Part shown: piece by piece, positions 20,934 to 31,437 of the stretch
Numbering within the stretch: the stretch's first letter is position 1
Layout of the letters: every line of letters starts with the position of its first letter
Source of the DNA: Tieghemiomyces parasiticus
Taxonomy: Eukaryota > Kickxellomycota > Dimargaritomycetes > Dimargaritales > Dimargaritaceae
NCBI GenBank assembly: GCA_027575765.1
Contig: JANBPT010000159.1
Span: 1 to 64,000, forward strand
Direction: 5' to 3'
Length of the DNA: 64,000 bases
Notes under the pieces: generated by a model
Databases searched by the model: none
Told to the model about the DNA's origin: nothing
The model's input: the letters and a program-made list of their open reading frames with translations, nothing else
Position numbers and translations under genes: made by a program

Positions 20934-22721
20934 TTAACCATGAGCTCCACCTTCGAGGGTCTTGCGTAGGGGCACGTGCTTAAGGCCGAGGGAGAGCAGG
21001 AAAGTGGCGCCCACCATGGGAACCACGGCGATGAAGGCGATCCGGAGGGACTGGACGTAGGCCTCGATGAATTGGTATCGGACCTCGTCCGAATAGGTGG
21101 TGTGGTAAATGTGAGACGGGTTAGCGTTAAGGTCGGCCAGGTCGATTCCAGGGAGCACGTCCAGCCGCTTGGATAGTTCGTTGTTCATGATGGCCGAGAG
21201 GATCGCCAGACCGACGGTGCCGCCAATGGTCTGGAAGAAGTTGTAGCAGGCGGTCACCACGGCCACGTCCTCCTCGGTGGCGCTGGCCTGGCTCACCATG
21301 AGCATTGTCTGGAACATAAGGCCGCAGCCAAGGCCCAGGACGATAAGGAACCCAATCTCCTCCCCGGTAGACGAGCTCTGCTTAAGGGTGGTGATGAGAC
21401 CCATGCCGACCGTGGCGATGGCGGCGCCCAGGATAATAATTTCACGGCAGCGCCCGCGCTTGTTGACGTAGATACCACCCAGAGTCGAACCCACCACAGT
21501 GCTAAGCATTAAGGGTAGTAGCTTAACGCCGGACTTGGTGGCACCGTCGCCGCGGACCACGGTAAAAAAGATGGGCAGGTAAAAAATCAAGCTGAAGATG
21601 GTGAAACCCAGGAAGAAGACGCAGGGCAGGCACAGGGCAATATTGCGGTTACGGAAGAGGCGCATGGGTAGGATGGGTTCCACGGCAACGTACATTTCAG
21701 CGAACACAAAGCCGACGATGAGCACGCCGCCAACCACGAAGAAGGAAATGATACGCTTGTCGTCCCATGGGTAGTCCTTGCCACCCCACATAGTAGCGAG
21801 CAGGATTAAGACGATACCGGCGACCAACAAGAAGGTGCCGAGGTAGTCGACGCGGCGCAACTTGACGAGGATAGGCTCTGGCTTACGGGGGATGCGCAAA
21901 AAGAAGATGATGGCGAAGAGGGTGACGGCTCCAATCGGCAGGTTGATATAGAAGACCCACCGCCACGATACGTGCTCGGTGAAGGCCCCGCCCATTAGAG
22001 GGCCGGCGACACTGGAGATGGCGAAGATACCGCCGAAACCGGCCAAAAACGGGGCGCGCTTATTGAGAGGAACAATGTCGGACACGATAATCATGCTCAG
22101 GGATACGATACCGGCGCCGCCGATACCAGCCAGACCGCGGGCGATGATGAGGGTTATCATGCTCTGGGCGGCACCGCATATGGCGCAGCCGACCAGAAAT
22201 GTAATGAGGGCGAACAAGATGGCCGGAACGCGGCCGAAAATGTCCGATAGTTTGCCATAGAGAGGCTGTAGGGCGGTGGAGGTCAGCATGTAGGACGACG
22301 CCACCCAGGTTATTTGGTCAAAGGCACCCAGCTGGGAGCCAATTTCGGGCAGAGCCGTGGCCACGATGGTCATGTCGACGAAGGCGAGGAAGAGGCCCAT
22401 GCCGAGACCAAGCATAATAATGGAGATCTTGCGCCAAGTGAAGGCGTAGGCACCATTCTCGCCAGCCATGCCGGCAGGGGCGGTCATCGCATCGCCATCA
22501 GGGTCCAGATCGCCCTTCTCCAGCTTGGTGGGCTCCGGGGGTACATCATGGTTCTGGTCCAGAGAATGCGGGACGCTCTGTTTCAGCGCCTGGGCATAGG
22601 ATGGGTTGTAGTTTAGGTCCTTCTCCACCAGCGGGTGGTATTGTGGAATAGGGTCCGCACTTTCCCCAACCGTTGTATTATTTTCACTCTCCACAGGGTG
22701 GTAGTCGTTCGAGTCTTTCAT
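20934..22721 (-). CDS. MFS drug:H+ antiporter, DHA2 family (14 TMS)
   Basis: A 595-residue plasma-membrane or vacuolar exporter driven by proton exchange. After a 95-residue hydrophilic N-terminus, 14 hydrophobic segments can be counted, the DHA2 number. The family motif LAFVDMTIVATALPEI lies at about 112-127, motif A as GKLSDIFGR at 156-164, and motif C around VAGPLMGGAFTEHVSWRW (about 238-255) followed by VFYINLPIG. The size and motifs match fungal multidrug and toxin-efflux pumps such as those of the Azr1/Vba type, but the substrate cannot be read from sequence. ATG 22721 is the only start that keeps the full N-terminus. Single exon. Neighbours give no biosynthetic cluster, so a self-protection role for a secondary metabolite is not indicated. 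Confidence 0.92.
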   Translation of the reverse strand: MKDSNDYHPVESENNTTVGESADPIPQYHPLVEKDLNYNPSYAQALKQSVPHSLDQNHDVPPEPTKLEKGDLDPDGDAMTAPAGMAGENGAYAFTWRKISIIMLGLGMGLFLAFVDMTIVATALPEIGSQLGAFDQITWVASSYMLTSTALQPLYGKLSDIFGRVPAILFALITFLVGCAICGAAQSMITLIIARGLAGIGGAGIVSLSMIIVSDIVPLNKRAPFLAGFGGIFAISSVAGPLMGGAFTEHVSWRWVFYINLPIGAVTLFAIIFFLRIPRKPEPILVKLRRVDYLGTFLLVAGIVLILLATMWGGKDYPWDDKRIISFFVVGGVLIVGFVFAEMYVAVEPILPMRLFRNRNIALCLPCVFFLGFTIFSLIFYLPIFFTVVRGDGATKSGVKLLPLMLSTVVGSTLGGIYVNKRGRCREIIILGAAIATVGMGLITTLKQSSSTGEEIGFLIVLGLGCGLMFQTMLMVSQASATEEDVAVVTACYNFFQTIGGTVGLAILSAIMNNELSKRLDVLPGIDLADLNANPSHIYHTTYSDEVRYQFIEAYVQSLRIAFIAVVPMVGATFLLSLGLKHVPLRKTLEGGAHG

Positions 22722-25490
22722 GGTAGTTTCCCGACGCTGGATCCAGAAGGTGATAAGTAAGGCATAGGTAGACGGTTAGACCCAATTCACAATATAATAA
22801 TACGACATTTTATCGCCGGCTTCGACGGCTAAAGATAGCGGGCAAGTTAGTAAAGGGGATACCATTTCAATGCCAACTACCACTAGAACGGCACCTGGGC
22901 GTAGGTTACTCACCGATTAAATAATATTTCACGTTAAACTGAAAGGGGTTAAGTGGATATTGGTGCTAAAAGGTCAAAAATGGTACAGGAAGCGATTGTG
23001 ATTTCTGTGTGATCTAGTACGGAATGAAAAATCTCAAGGTCATCAAGGTCCAGTAAGGTACACACCTATGTAGAGATATTACACTGAAAGGACCGGAGCC
23101 AGAAAGCTTAACCGGATAAGCAAAAAAGCAGAAACCAAAAAAAAAAACGCCGATGCGAATAAGGGTGGAGAATAGCAAGTACAGGGCACCACTGAAAGGC
23201 TTATATATATTTTCCCAATTTGGCCGGACTTTTTAGGAGTCAGGCGTGGTGATCATGGCAGCGGAAATAATCAAGTCAACCCCTAAATCGGTCTCGGGTA
23301 AAAACAAATTGATCCCCATTTGGAAGGGGTGAAATAGATCAGGGTGATGCGAAACTGCCGCCGCCCTTGAGACCGCCTCAGTATACCGTAGGTCCGAGTC
23401 CACTCACAAATTCGACCTTTAGGTGCCAGCCCCTTCCAACTCTCCAGATGAAGAGGCCACGATTAGACATGATGCATTGTCGTGCCACACATCTACAGTT
23501 GACTTCAATGTAAATCCTGCATCAGACTGGCAGATAGGTTGGGAGTGGGCGGACAGGTTGGGGCTGCGGCATCCCTAAGGCTATCATTAAGCATACATTT
23601 CCATTTTGAGCCCTAGGCCTACTCTATTGCTACCCGAAGGGGCTTGGAGTATTGTGGGCAGGAGAGTACGGAAGGGCAATCCCCTTACCCTCCCCTCCCC
23701 CAATAGCGATGTCCGGGCTAGGGTCAGCTCGGTTCAATAAAAGTTGGAGCTCCGCCCCTGTGCTCCCTCCTCCTTTTGAAGACAAGGCAGAGTACAGCCC
23801 CACACGTTAACGGTCGGGTGCTGATTCGATGAACTGGGCGATATCCAACCACTGTCCGAACCACACTTTGATCACCCACACCCTCCGTCGCACTGTCGGA
23901 ATATTGCTGCGGACTGCGGCTGCGGTGGCGGCCTTAGCTGCATTGCTGCGGTAGGTAAAACATTCGACACTAATCAGTGATGTTCCTATTTTGGTCAACC
24001 TCGCAACTGGGATACCCGTCTGATCTTCCGGGCGGGGAGGGGTGCACTTCCTCAACTTGACTATGTGAACCCCCACTTTCTCCGAAACCATGCTTCTGCT
24101 TGCTACCTGTGAGCCAGGGGCTGCTGCGCATCAACCTGGTGCTGCGGAAAATCTCAATGTTTACTGGCCCGGCTGGTGAAACCTAGTAGCTTATTTCTCC
24201 ATAAGGTTAGTGCGTGTAAGAGAGAGGGAGAGATAGAAAAAAAATCAACCCACAGGTACAGCCCATGCGGAACACCGTCGGCGCGAATTTGTCCTGGCGA
24301 TGCCTAATACCCTCCATTCTTTGCGAGCGAACAGCAATACTAGTCGGAGATCCACCCGCCACTCAAGTGGCGGGACGAACCTCTTACTCCCATATGCAAT
24401 GTGACCGATCCTACCTCAGGTATACTCGAGCGCCACTGTTGAGGAGAGAGGGAGATGGTACCCTATCGGAGACAGCAGTTACGTTATTTACGCTGCCGTA
24501 GCCATAGGTCCCCAGTGGAAGACATTTTTAGGCTGTACTCTGGCCAGGGGAAGGCTTACTTTTCTTAATGGTCCCAAGTGGATTCGAAGATTAACTAGCT
24601 GAAGTGTCACGTCATGACTACTAAAAGACGTATCCTACTGTCTCCATAGATCTTGGGAGAGGTGTTCAATATTTAATAATTTTGTATGTAGTTCTTTGGC
24701 TACACTACCATATGACATGGTGGACACGTGAGTTGTTTGTTATACATGACTGGATGGTAGCTCTGCTTACTTCCACCTTTTCACCAAACAAGGGGGAGAA
24801 CACTCCCCCCTCCGCCTCCAACTCTGGGTCCCTGCTTCGATTCTGGGATGTCGTCTCCGCCGAAGTGAACGGCCAGACTAGGGGGTGCCTGTCGGGGTCA
24901 CTTTGATCTTACTGCTAATCATTATCTCTGTGTGTCCGGGCGAGCCAGTGAGGTCTTAGCCGCATGGCTATTCTACCACTATTTCAGCGGTACGCTTACT
25001 AACGAAATGATTACCCAGGTACTAGGGGCCCGGGTGTGTCCATAATGCACGGTCCCTGTATCGCAACTGCGAGCTCCAACGGGAACCCAGGCTCTTCGTA
25101 CAATTTGAATACTACCTCGCCGCCAAGGAGAATCCGTGTACTACACTATAGGTCTATCGATAAGTGAGGAGCGTGGCGGTATATCTGAGGATCACGGGTA
25201 AACCTCGGCCGTACTATGGGAGGGGGCCATTTCTGCTAGTTGTTTTGAACGAGCCAACCCTCAACGCCAAAACACGTGATAATATTTAAGTGGACCCTTG
25301 AATTTCGCAAGTCCGGCTGCTCCCTTCAAGTCAAGTGGCTTGAAGAGTCACTCTTGTATTGTTGCCACTTTGTTTGGAGACATGCCAATGCCATAGTCTC
25401 TGCCCCCAGTGTAGCCCTCGCCTCATCAGCTAGTTTTAACCCCATTGTAGCCGACTTCCTCCCCTCCATCAGTCTCTCATTTGACAAACG
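22722..25490. other. Gene-poor stretch of about 2.8 kb
   Basis: No supportable gene. It includes an A10 run near 23140. A 94-codon minus frame at 23807-24091 does start with ATG, but it has no motif or coding-like codon pattern. The right end carries the promoter of the TPR-like gene. Confidence 0.45.
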
Positions 25491-28098
25491 ATGCGACACC
25501 ACACGGCATTCGGAGCAGCCCTAACCCCTCAGTTCACCGACCTCCAAGCCCTTGAACACCATGTCGACGCTCTCCGTCAGCAGCCAGTGACCGACAACCT
25601 CCTGGCAACCGAATGGCTGCCCATTGCCCAGGCCTACTTCCGGGAGGGCGAGTACATTCCAGCGGCAACCTACGCGACGCAGTACATCGACTGGTGGCAA
25701 GACCGTGGCAGTCACCACCGCAACCGCCACCGGCAGGGCGCCAGCAGAATTGATAACCCACCGACTGATACCGTCACGGAGGCCTACGATGTGCTGTGGC
25801 GCTCTTATGAGGCCCAGGACCAGTACGCTGAGGCTGTATTCGCCTATGAGAAACTACTGACTATCCAGGAGGAACGCGTCGGCGGGACGGTGCGACGACT
25901 CAGGGAGATTGTGGCGCTTTATGTGAAGGCCTTGACGGACAGCACCGGCCCCCGGGAGGCTCAGCGGTACTACCGACGGTGTTTGGCCCATATTAGGACC
26001 ATCCGGGCGCGGATCAGCTCGGGCGAGGAAGCGGCGGAACGGGCACAGTGGGAGAAGGCATTCGCCGAGGAGCGCATGCAATACCAACAGCAGCAGGTGG
26101 AGTCTGGGATGAGGGATGAGCGCTGGATGTCCATCATGAGTATAGTTGGCGAAGAACATGCTAGGACCAGACAGACCACTGTAGCCGGGACGCTGCCCGC
26201 TCTGCCCACCCCGGGGTCGTCTATGCCCGGGACCGACGAATTCACTTATGTGTTTGAAGCCGTCCTGGAGAAGCACCCAACGTTTCCTCTTCAGGAGGGG
26301 TTATTTTACGTGCCCGATTCACTACCATCGACTTCCGCCCCTGATGGAGACCCGACTAGTGCCGAACACGACGCGGCCGGCGATGCGGCCACTACCGGGC
26401 TGTCGACCCGCTTTCCGGTGCTCCAACGGGATCATCAGCTTCTGTACCTGGAACACCTGGGGGCCACCGGCCAATGGGCACGCTACGTCGAGTTGGTCCA
26501 CGATTCGGTGGCCGGCTGTTGCCACGATCCGCAATGGTTAACGGGAGCTTTGGAGCTCCAGGCCCAGTTTGTGCGTGACGCCGAGGCTGCCCGCCGAGAT
26601 GACACGGAGGATACCGAGCGGTCGGTGCGCGATAGCCCCGTGGGTGGTACCACCATCACCACCACCACCCTTAGTCTCAACAGCGCCCGCAGCAGCCCGC
26701 GAGGGGAGACTGGCCCAACCAGTCTTCTGCTGGACGGCGGTACCCATAACCTCGATCCGCCCCTACACATCTCGCCCTTGGCCCGCGTCCGGTATGATAA
26801 TGATCTCTTGGTCATGACCAATTGCCTCGTTCGGTTGGCCTTCGCCTCCCGCGCCGACCCGGCCACCCTGCGGATCTTACTTGACCGCTACGGCCGGTCG
26901 GTGCGGTCGTTTCGTTACACGGACGATGACGTCCGAGCGGATAGCGGTCACGATGAGGATAGTGAGTTTGACGGCGTCGAGGCGGAAGCGGATAGGCAGA
27001 GCCAAGTTGGACTACAGACCTGGTCGCTGTGGCGGCAGGAACATACCGCGTGGTACCTGTACCTGGACACGCAGCTGGCCCTTATCGAATTGCAGCGCCG
27101 CCAGCAGAAACCCGATGGGATTGCGTTAGAGAAGGCCGAGTGGGGACGCTTGGTGGCTACACTGCAGTGCCAGTCTCTAAGTGCCCGTCTCGCTCGGCTG
27201 CCCACGGCCTTGTCCGCCGTGACCGACCCGATGCAGCATGGTAACGATGTCGATGAGTTTGGCGAACCCGGAGGCATCGAACGTGGTGATCTGCTCTCGG
27301 GGCTCCAGGCCTCCCGGTTTTTCTTGGTTACCCGGCTACTTTTAGAACTATCGGACGCAGCCACTTACGATTTGACGGCCTCAACCATGGGTGAGGCCAA
27401 AACAACCGCGTCAACCGGACGGGGGGCTTGGCGGGCCCCAGACACTTGGGTGGAATCCGCCCTACTCTGCGCAACCTGCGATCGTCAGCCTGTATTAACT
27501 CAGCTCGGCCGGTGGGCCTACAGCGCCCTGCACCTTGCGGTGAATCTACAGTTCCAAATGTAAGCAATTACCCTCCTCCCTCTCTCTCTCACGGCTGTGC
27601 TGACGGGTACGCCGTCACTTTACTTTCCGGTTCGTTGAGGACTATCGACTCTGTAATAATCAATAAGTTTTCTAACCTGATTCGCCTGCCGCCGTCGCTA
27701 CCCACCCCCTTACTAGCTTCCTCGAGTTTTACTCCCCATTTCGCGACACACCCTTCGCCACTTCCATCTTCCACCTGGCCCTTCCAGGGGCCTTCGCCGA
27801 AGCTTCGGCCCCGGGATCTACGGGTGACCCCGTGGATAAGCTACTCGCCGCGGTCGACCGCTACCTTAATTCCGACAGGTATGAAGACGGCGTCTGTCCC
27901 GTGGAACTCCAGGAGTACTGGCGACGTTCGCTCGTTGAGTATGGTAGGGTAAGTTGGTCTTTGAAAAGTTCCAAGTTTTTGTTGTTGGTTTGTTTGCTTG
28001 CTTGCAAAAAAAAAATGATGTGGAGAAAATGCTTCGAAAGCTATGAACCCCTGCTTAGCCCATAGTCCAAAGGGTACTTGTTATCACTCCCACACTAA
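25491..28098 (+). CDS. TPR-like protein of unknown function, three exons
   Basis: The long frame from ATG 25491 (A at -3) runs to 27563, but its end CAAAT|GTAAGC is a splice donor. Joining to an acceptor CTAG at 27716 continues an open frame in phase (FLEFYSPFRDTPFATSIFHL, then DKLLAAVDRYLNSDRYEDG and VELQEYWRRSLVEYGR). Exons: 25491-27559, 27717-27948 and, tentatively, 28066-28098 (SKGYLLSLPH), giving 777 residues. I do not recognise the family. The N-terminus has TPR-like helix pairs: WLPIAQAYFREGEYIPAATY at about residues 44-63 and LWRSYEAQDQYAEAVFAYEK at about 103-122. A further helical region begins LVRLAFASRADPATLRILLD, and a Gly/Thr/Ser-rich acidic linker lies in the middle. No signal peptide. 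TPR proteins are protein-binding scaffolds; nothing here says for which complex. Exon 3 is the least certain part. Confidence 0.7.
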
Positions 28099-29270
28099 CC
28101 ACCACTCCCATAACGACGCATACCCCGCCATTTTGTACATCCATCCCTTCCCTACCTGCCGACCATACTATATATATTGGAATGGTAAATGGTGTGCCCC
28201 CGCCTAATATTACGTTGCCATACCATGCCAGATTCAATTCACTAACCAACTGCCGACCGTCGAAGGTGCTTGAATAAACGGCTTCGTCTACGACCCGACC
28301 CCTCCCCCCTCTAGGACCTGAAGGGGGGGGAGCGGTGATGAACAGGAAGGGGTGGGAGCAATCCCTGCACCCTGCTTTGCTTACAGCAGGGTCGGCGGGG
28401 GTGTGTGCCATAAGGATCCCATGGGCAGAGTTATTTAGAGGAGATATTTGAGGGATAGGAAAAGGGGAGGAGCAGCTCCCTTGGGACTCTCCTTGGAGAA
28501 AGATGATTGGGTCGATTAGCTAGCCATTTCTCGCCATCCCTCCCCCTCTCCATGTCCTCCCAACGCGTCCACCACGATCCCCCCTCTCTCCCCCTTCGCC
28601 GCCATCCCTCTCACGCCACTACCTATATTGATAGACTGTTTCTATTGGGGTGCCACCGCCACCCCCCCAAGCCACACATGATCGGCAAAGTTGTCTTTAT
28701 CAGCTCACTTGCGGACACTCCACCCACCCCTCCCTTCCTCGTCCCATTGCGACTTGTGGTACAAGTCCCTGGTTCCAGCCCAACTAAAGACTGGTGCTAT
28801 CCCCAATCGTGTCATTTTGTCAACGAACTCTGCTGCTTACCGTTCAACATTCAGAGGCATGGGACAAACTAGGGGGTGTATTATGTAGAGTGGCTATAAT
28901 ACAGAGAGGAGGGACGCCAGTGATAAAGAGAGGGGGATGGAAAATGTACATACTCCATCCTCCCCCTTTCAAGTTCGGCCGATAAATATAAAGCTCCGCG
29001 CGTTGCAGAGCACAGATCACAGACATGGAAACTACGGGCGGGATGATAAGAATATGTGGCAGGAAAATGTCGAAGGGTCAGAGAAAATTAGGGGAATGGA
29101 GAAGCGGCGTAGAGATAAGGGTAGCGCAATACAGGGGGGGGGCATATGCCTGAGAAAGCCACGGTGGGTGCGGTAATGGCCAACAAAGAATACCACGGGG
29201 TTAGAACGCGGCTCGAACGGTAGGTCAACATCACGTTATGCAGTAGTCAGAGGGGAGAGAAAGGGGACGT
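28099..29270. other. Intergenic stretch between convergent genes
   Basis: No coding or structured element recognised. It lies between the 3' ends of the TPR-like gene and the polyQ gene. Confidence 0.45.
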
Positions 29271-31437
29271 TCACCCCAATTGAAAGGCGTCCATGCTCAC
29301 GCCCATATTGACCGAGTCCATGGTTGTGACTTGAATGTACACTGTCTCGTCGAAGCGGTGGACGTACTGGCCGCTGCTCTCAAGGTAGGCCACGTTCACC
29401 TTCAGGTCGAAACTCTGGGCGTCGATGCCGGGGACGCCGCGGAGCACGTTATCTTCCCACTTGAGCCAGTTGGGCAGCCAGGGAGACTGGATGAAAGCCT
29501 TGGGGGCCTGCAGCTGGGGGTCCCAAATCTTGGGGGTCCACTCAAACTGCATCCCGATCACTGCGGGTTTAGGGTGTGGTGGCATAATGTACCGCTTAAA
29601 CTCCTTGAACTCCCAGCACCCGGTCGGCATCTTGCGGGCCTCGACGTTGAGCACGTGGTTTCCCTTGGACTTAGACTTGTTACCGTCGTCGTTGAAGCGG
29701 CTAATGTACGGGTGGGTCTGCAGGAACTGTTTGACGTGCCGCGTGGGGATGCCGTCCTCGTCAATCCCCAGGCGCCGTACCTCCTCGTGAAACGCGTTGG
29801 TGAAGGACATGATACGGAACCTGAATGGCCGGAAATCCGTGGTTTGCTCCAGCTTGAGCATTTTCTTGGCCATCAGAGTCTGGTGGATCGTCTCACCGCG
29901 CGAGTCCGTGGCGCCCAGGTCCGAGCAGATGCGCTGCAGGAAACTGAAAAAAACCTCGCTCAGTCGCTGCTCCTGCTCGGGTGGAAGGGGGGCCATGAGC
30001 TGCGGCTGACGAGTGGACCCCACCCCGCTACCACTGGGGGAGTCCTTGACGGCCCCCGGGCTGCTCCGCGCGGCCCGGCCCCGCGGCCGCGGAGTGGCGT
30101 GGCTCTCACCGTGTTCGACGGGGCTCTCGGCCTGGCCGCTAGGGGTGTCGGTTGGGGTCCCATGGGCGGCGGCGACCGGTTCCATGTGGTGGGCGGCTTT
30201 CGGTGGCATCGCCGTCGGCAAGGTGTAGCCATTCAGGTTCATGTGCGGGTTGGCGGAACCGTTGGGCAGGTGCAGATGAGAACGGTCCACCGTCGGGTTG
30301 TAGGGCTGGGCCATGGTGCCCGAGGCCTGACCGTGGGCATGTGGGTGAGCTGGGAGTGCGTGTGGGTACTGGGCGCGGTGCTGCTGCTGCTGTTGAGTAG
30401 GGGGCGGTGGCAGCTGCTGCGGGTGTGACTGCTGTTGGGAGGCGAGATGTTGCTGTTGGTGGTGGTGGTTGTTCGTAGGTGGCTGCGGGGTCGGGGCTGC
30501 CTGTGGTTGGTGGTGCTGTGGGGGTGGGAGCGAGGGCGGTGGTTGTTGTTGCTGCTGCTGCTGCTGCTGTTGGTGGTGCTGATGCTGCTGTTGCTGCTGG
30601 CGCTGGCGCTGCTTTTGGCGCATGTCGTTCACGGCCATCATGCTGGCCATGCTGGTGGCGGCGTTGGTGTTAGCTTCGCCGGCGGGGTCGCTCGCGTGAC
30701 CGTTGCTCAAGCCGTTGACGTTCAAGCCGTGCAGTGCGGAGGCCCCATTGGTTGCCGGGGTCGAGGTCGGCTTGAACCCTACGGCGGCGGTAGAATTGGC
30801 TTTGGACTTCTTCGTGGCGCCCGACGCCGGGGGGTCGGCCACGTCAGGATCAGACTTGCGCTTCCCCGGCCACCGCCTGCCATCCGAGGTGGAGGTGGTG
30901 GTGAGGGGGGCGCCCGGAAGGGTTGGGGCACCAACAATGGTGGTAGGGGTGCTGGTCTCGCTGATCGCCCCGATTTCCTCGTAGAGGTTCAGTAGCACGG
31001 CAATGGATTTGGAGGCCAGCTGGAGCTGCCGGATAGCCTCGTCCTCACGCTCCTCAGCGAACAGCCCGTAGGCAGTCTGGGCCCGCTCGGCAGCACTGGA
31101 CTCACAGGGTAACGGAGAGAAGTTGGTAGGCAAGGGTTAGCAGGAGTGTGGACAGCGGGAGTGAGAGATCGCGTATACGCACGCGTGCGGGGAAAAATCA
31201 CGGGGGTGCGGTATGTCCAGCGAAAGAGGGGCAGCGGAGGAAAGGCGGCCGGAAACAGTCAGCACACACACACTAAATTCCAGCCGCCCTGCGGGTGACT
31301 AGTAGGATCGGAGATCTTTTAACTACCCACCGGTAGACCGGCAACAGCAGGGGGGACAGCAGTCTACCGGCCGGTTTGAGTAGCTCTGAGGCTAAACACG
31401 TCACTTACTTTCGGTATAGGTTCAATAGTTGACGCAT
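29271..31437 (-). CDS. PolyQ protein with conserved fungal C-terminal region
   Basis: Two exons deduced: 31437-31409 (MRQLLNLYR, donor AAA|GTAAGT) and 31095-29271 (acceptor CCAG), giving 617 residues; the long frame alone begins at TTG. The join yields a continuous helical N-terminus, LLNLYRNAAERAQTAYGLF then EAIRQLQLASKSIAVLLNLY. A long disordered middle follows with poly-Gln/His/Pro tracts and Ser/Pro/basic stretches. From about residue 385 the sequence becomes ordered: LSEVFFSFLQRICSDLG, then FRFRIMSFTNAFHEEV, QFLQTHPYISRFNDDGNKSK and CWEFKEFKRYIMPP. It ends with PNWLKWEDNVLRGVPGIDAQ and a beta-rich tail that resembles a cadherin-like/He-PIG domain. I recall similar uncharacterised proteins in other fungi but no name. 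Low-complexity content suggests a nuclear regulator; this is inference. No signal peptide or DNA-binding motif was identified. Confidence 0.75.
30543..30620 (-). repeat. CAG/CAA trinucleotide tract encoding polyQ
   Basis: On the minus strand the tract reads mostly CAG/CAA with some CAC/CAT, encoding runs of five and ten glutamines separated by His-rich spacing. The mixed codons mean it is not a pure microsatellite. Confidence 0.85.

Noticed and set aside
23807..24091. 94-codon minus-strand frame with ATG
   Set aside because: No motif, no splice partner and no promoter signal; too little to call a gene.
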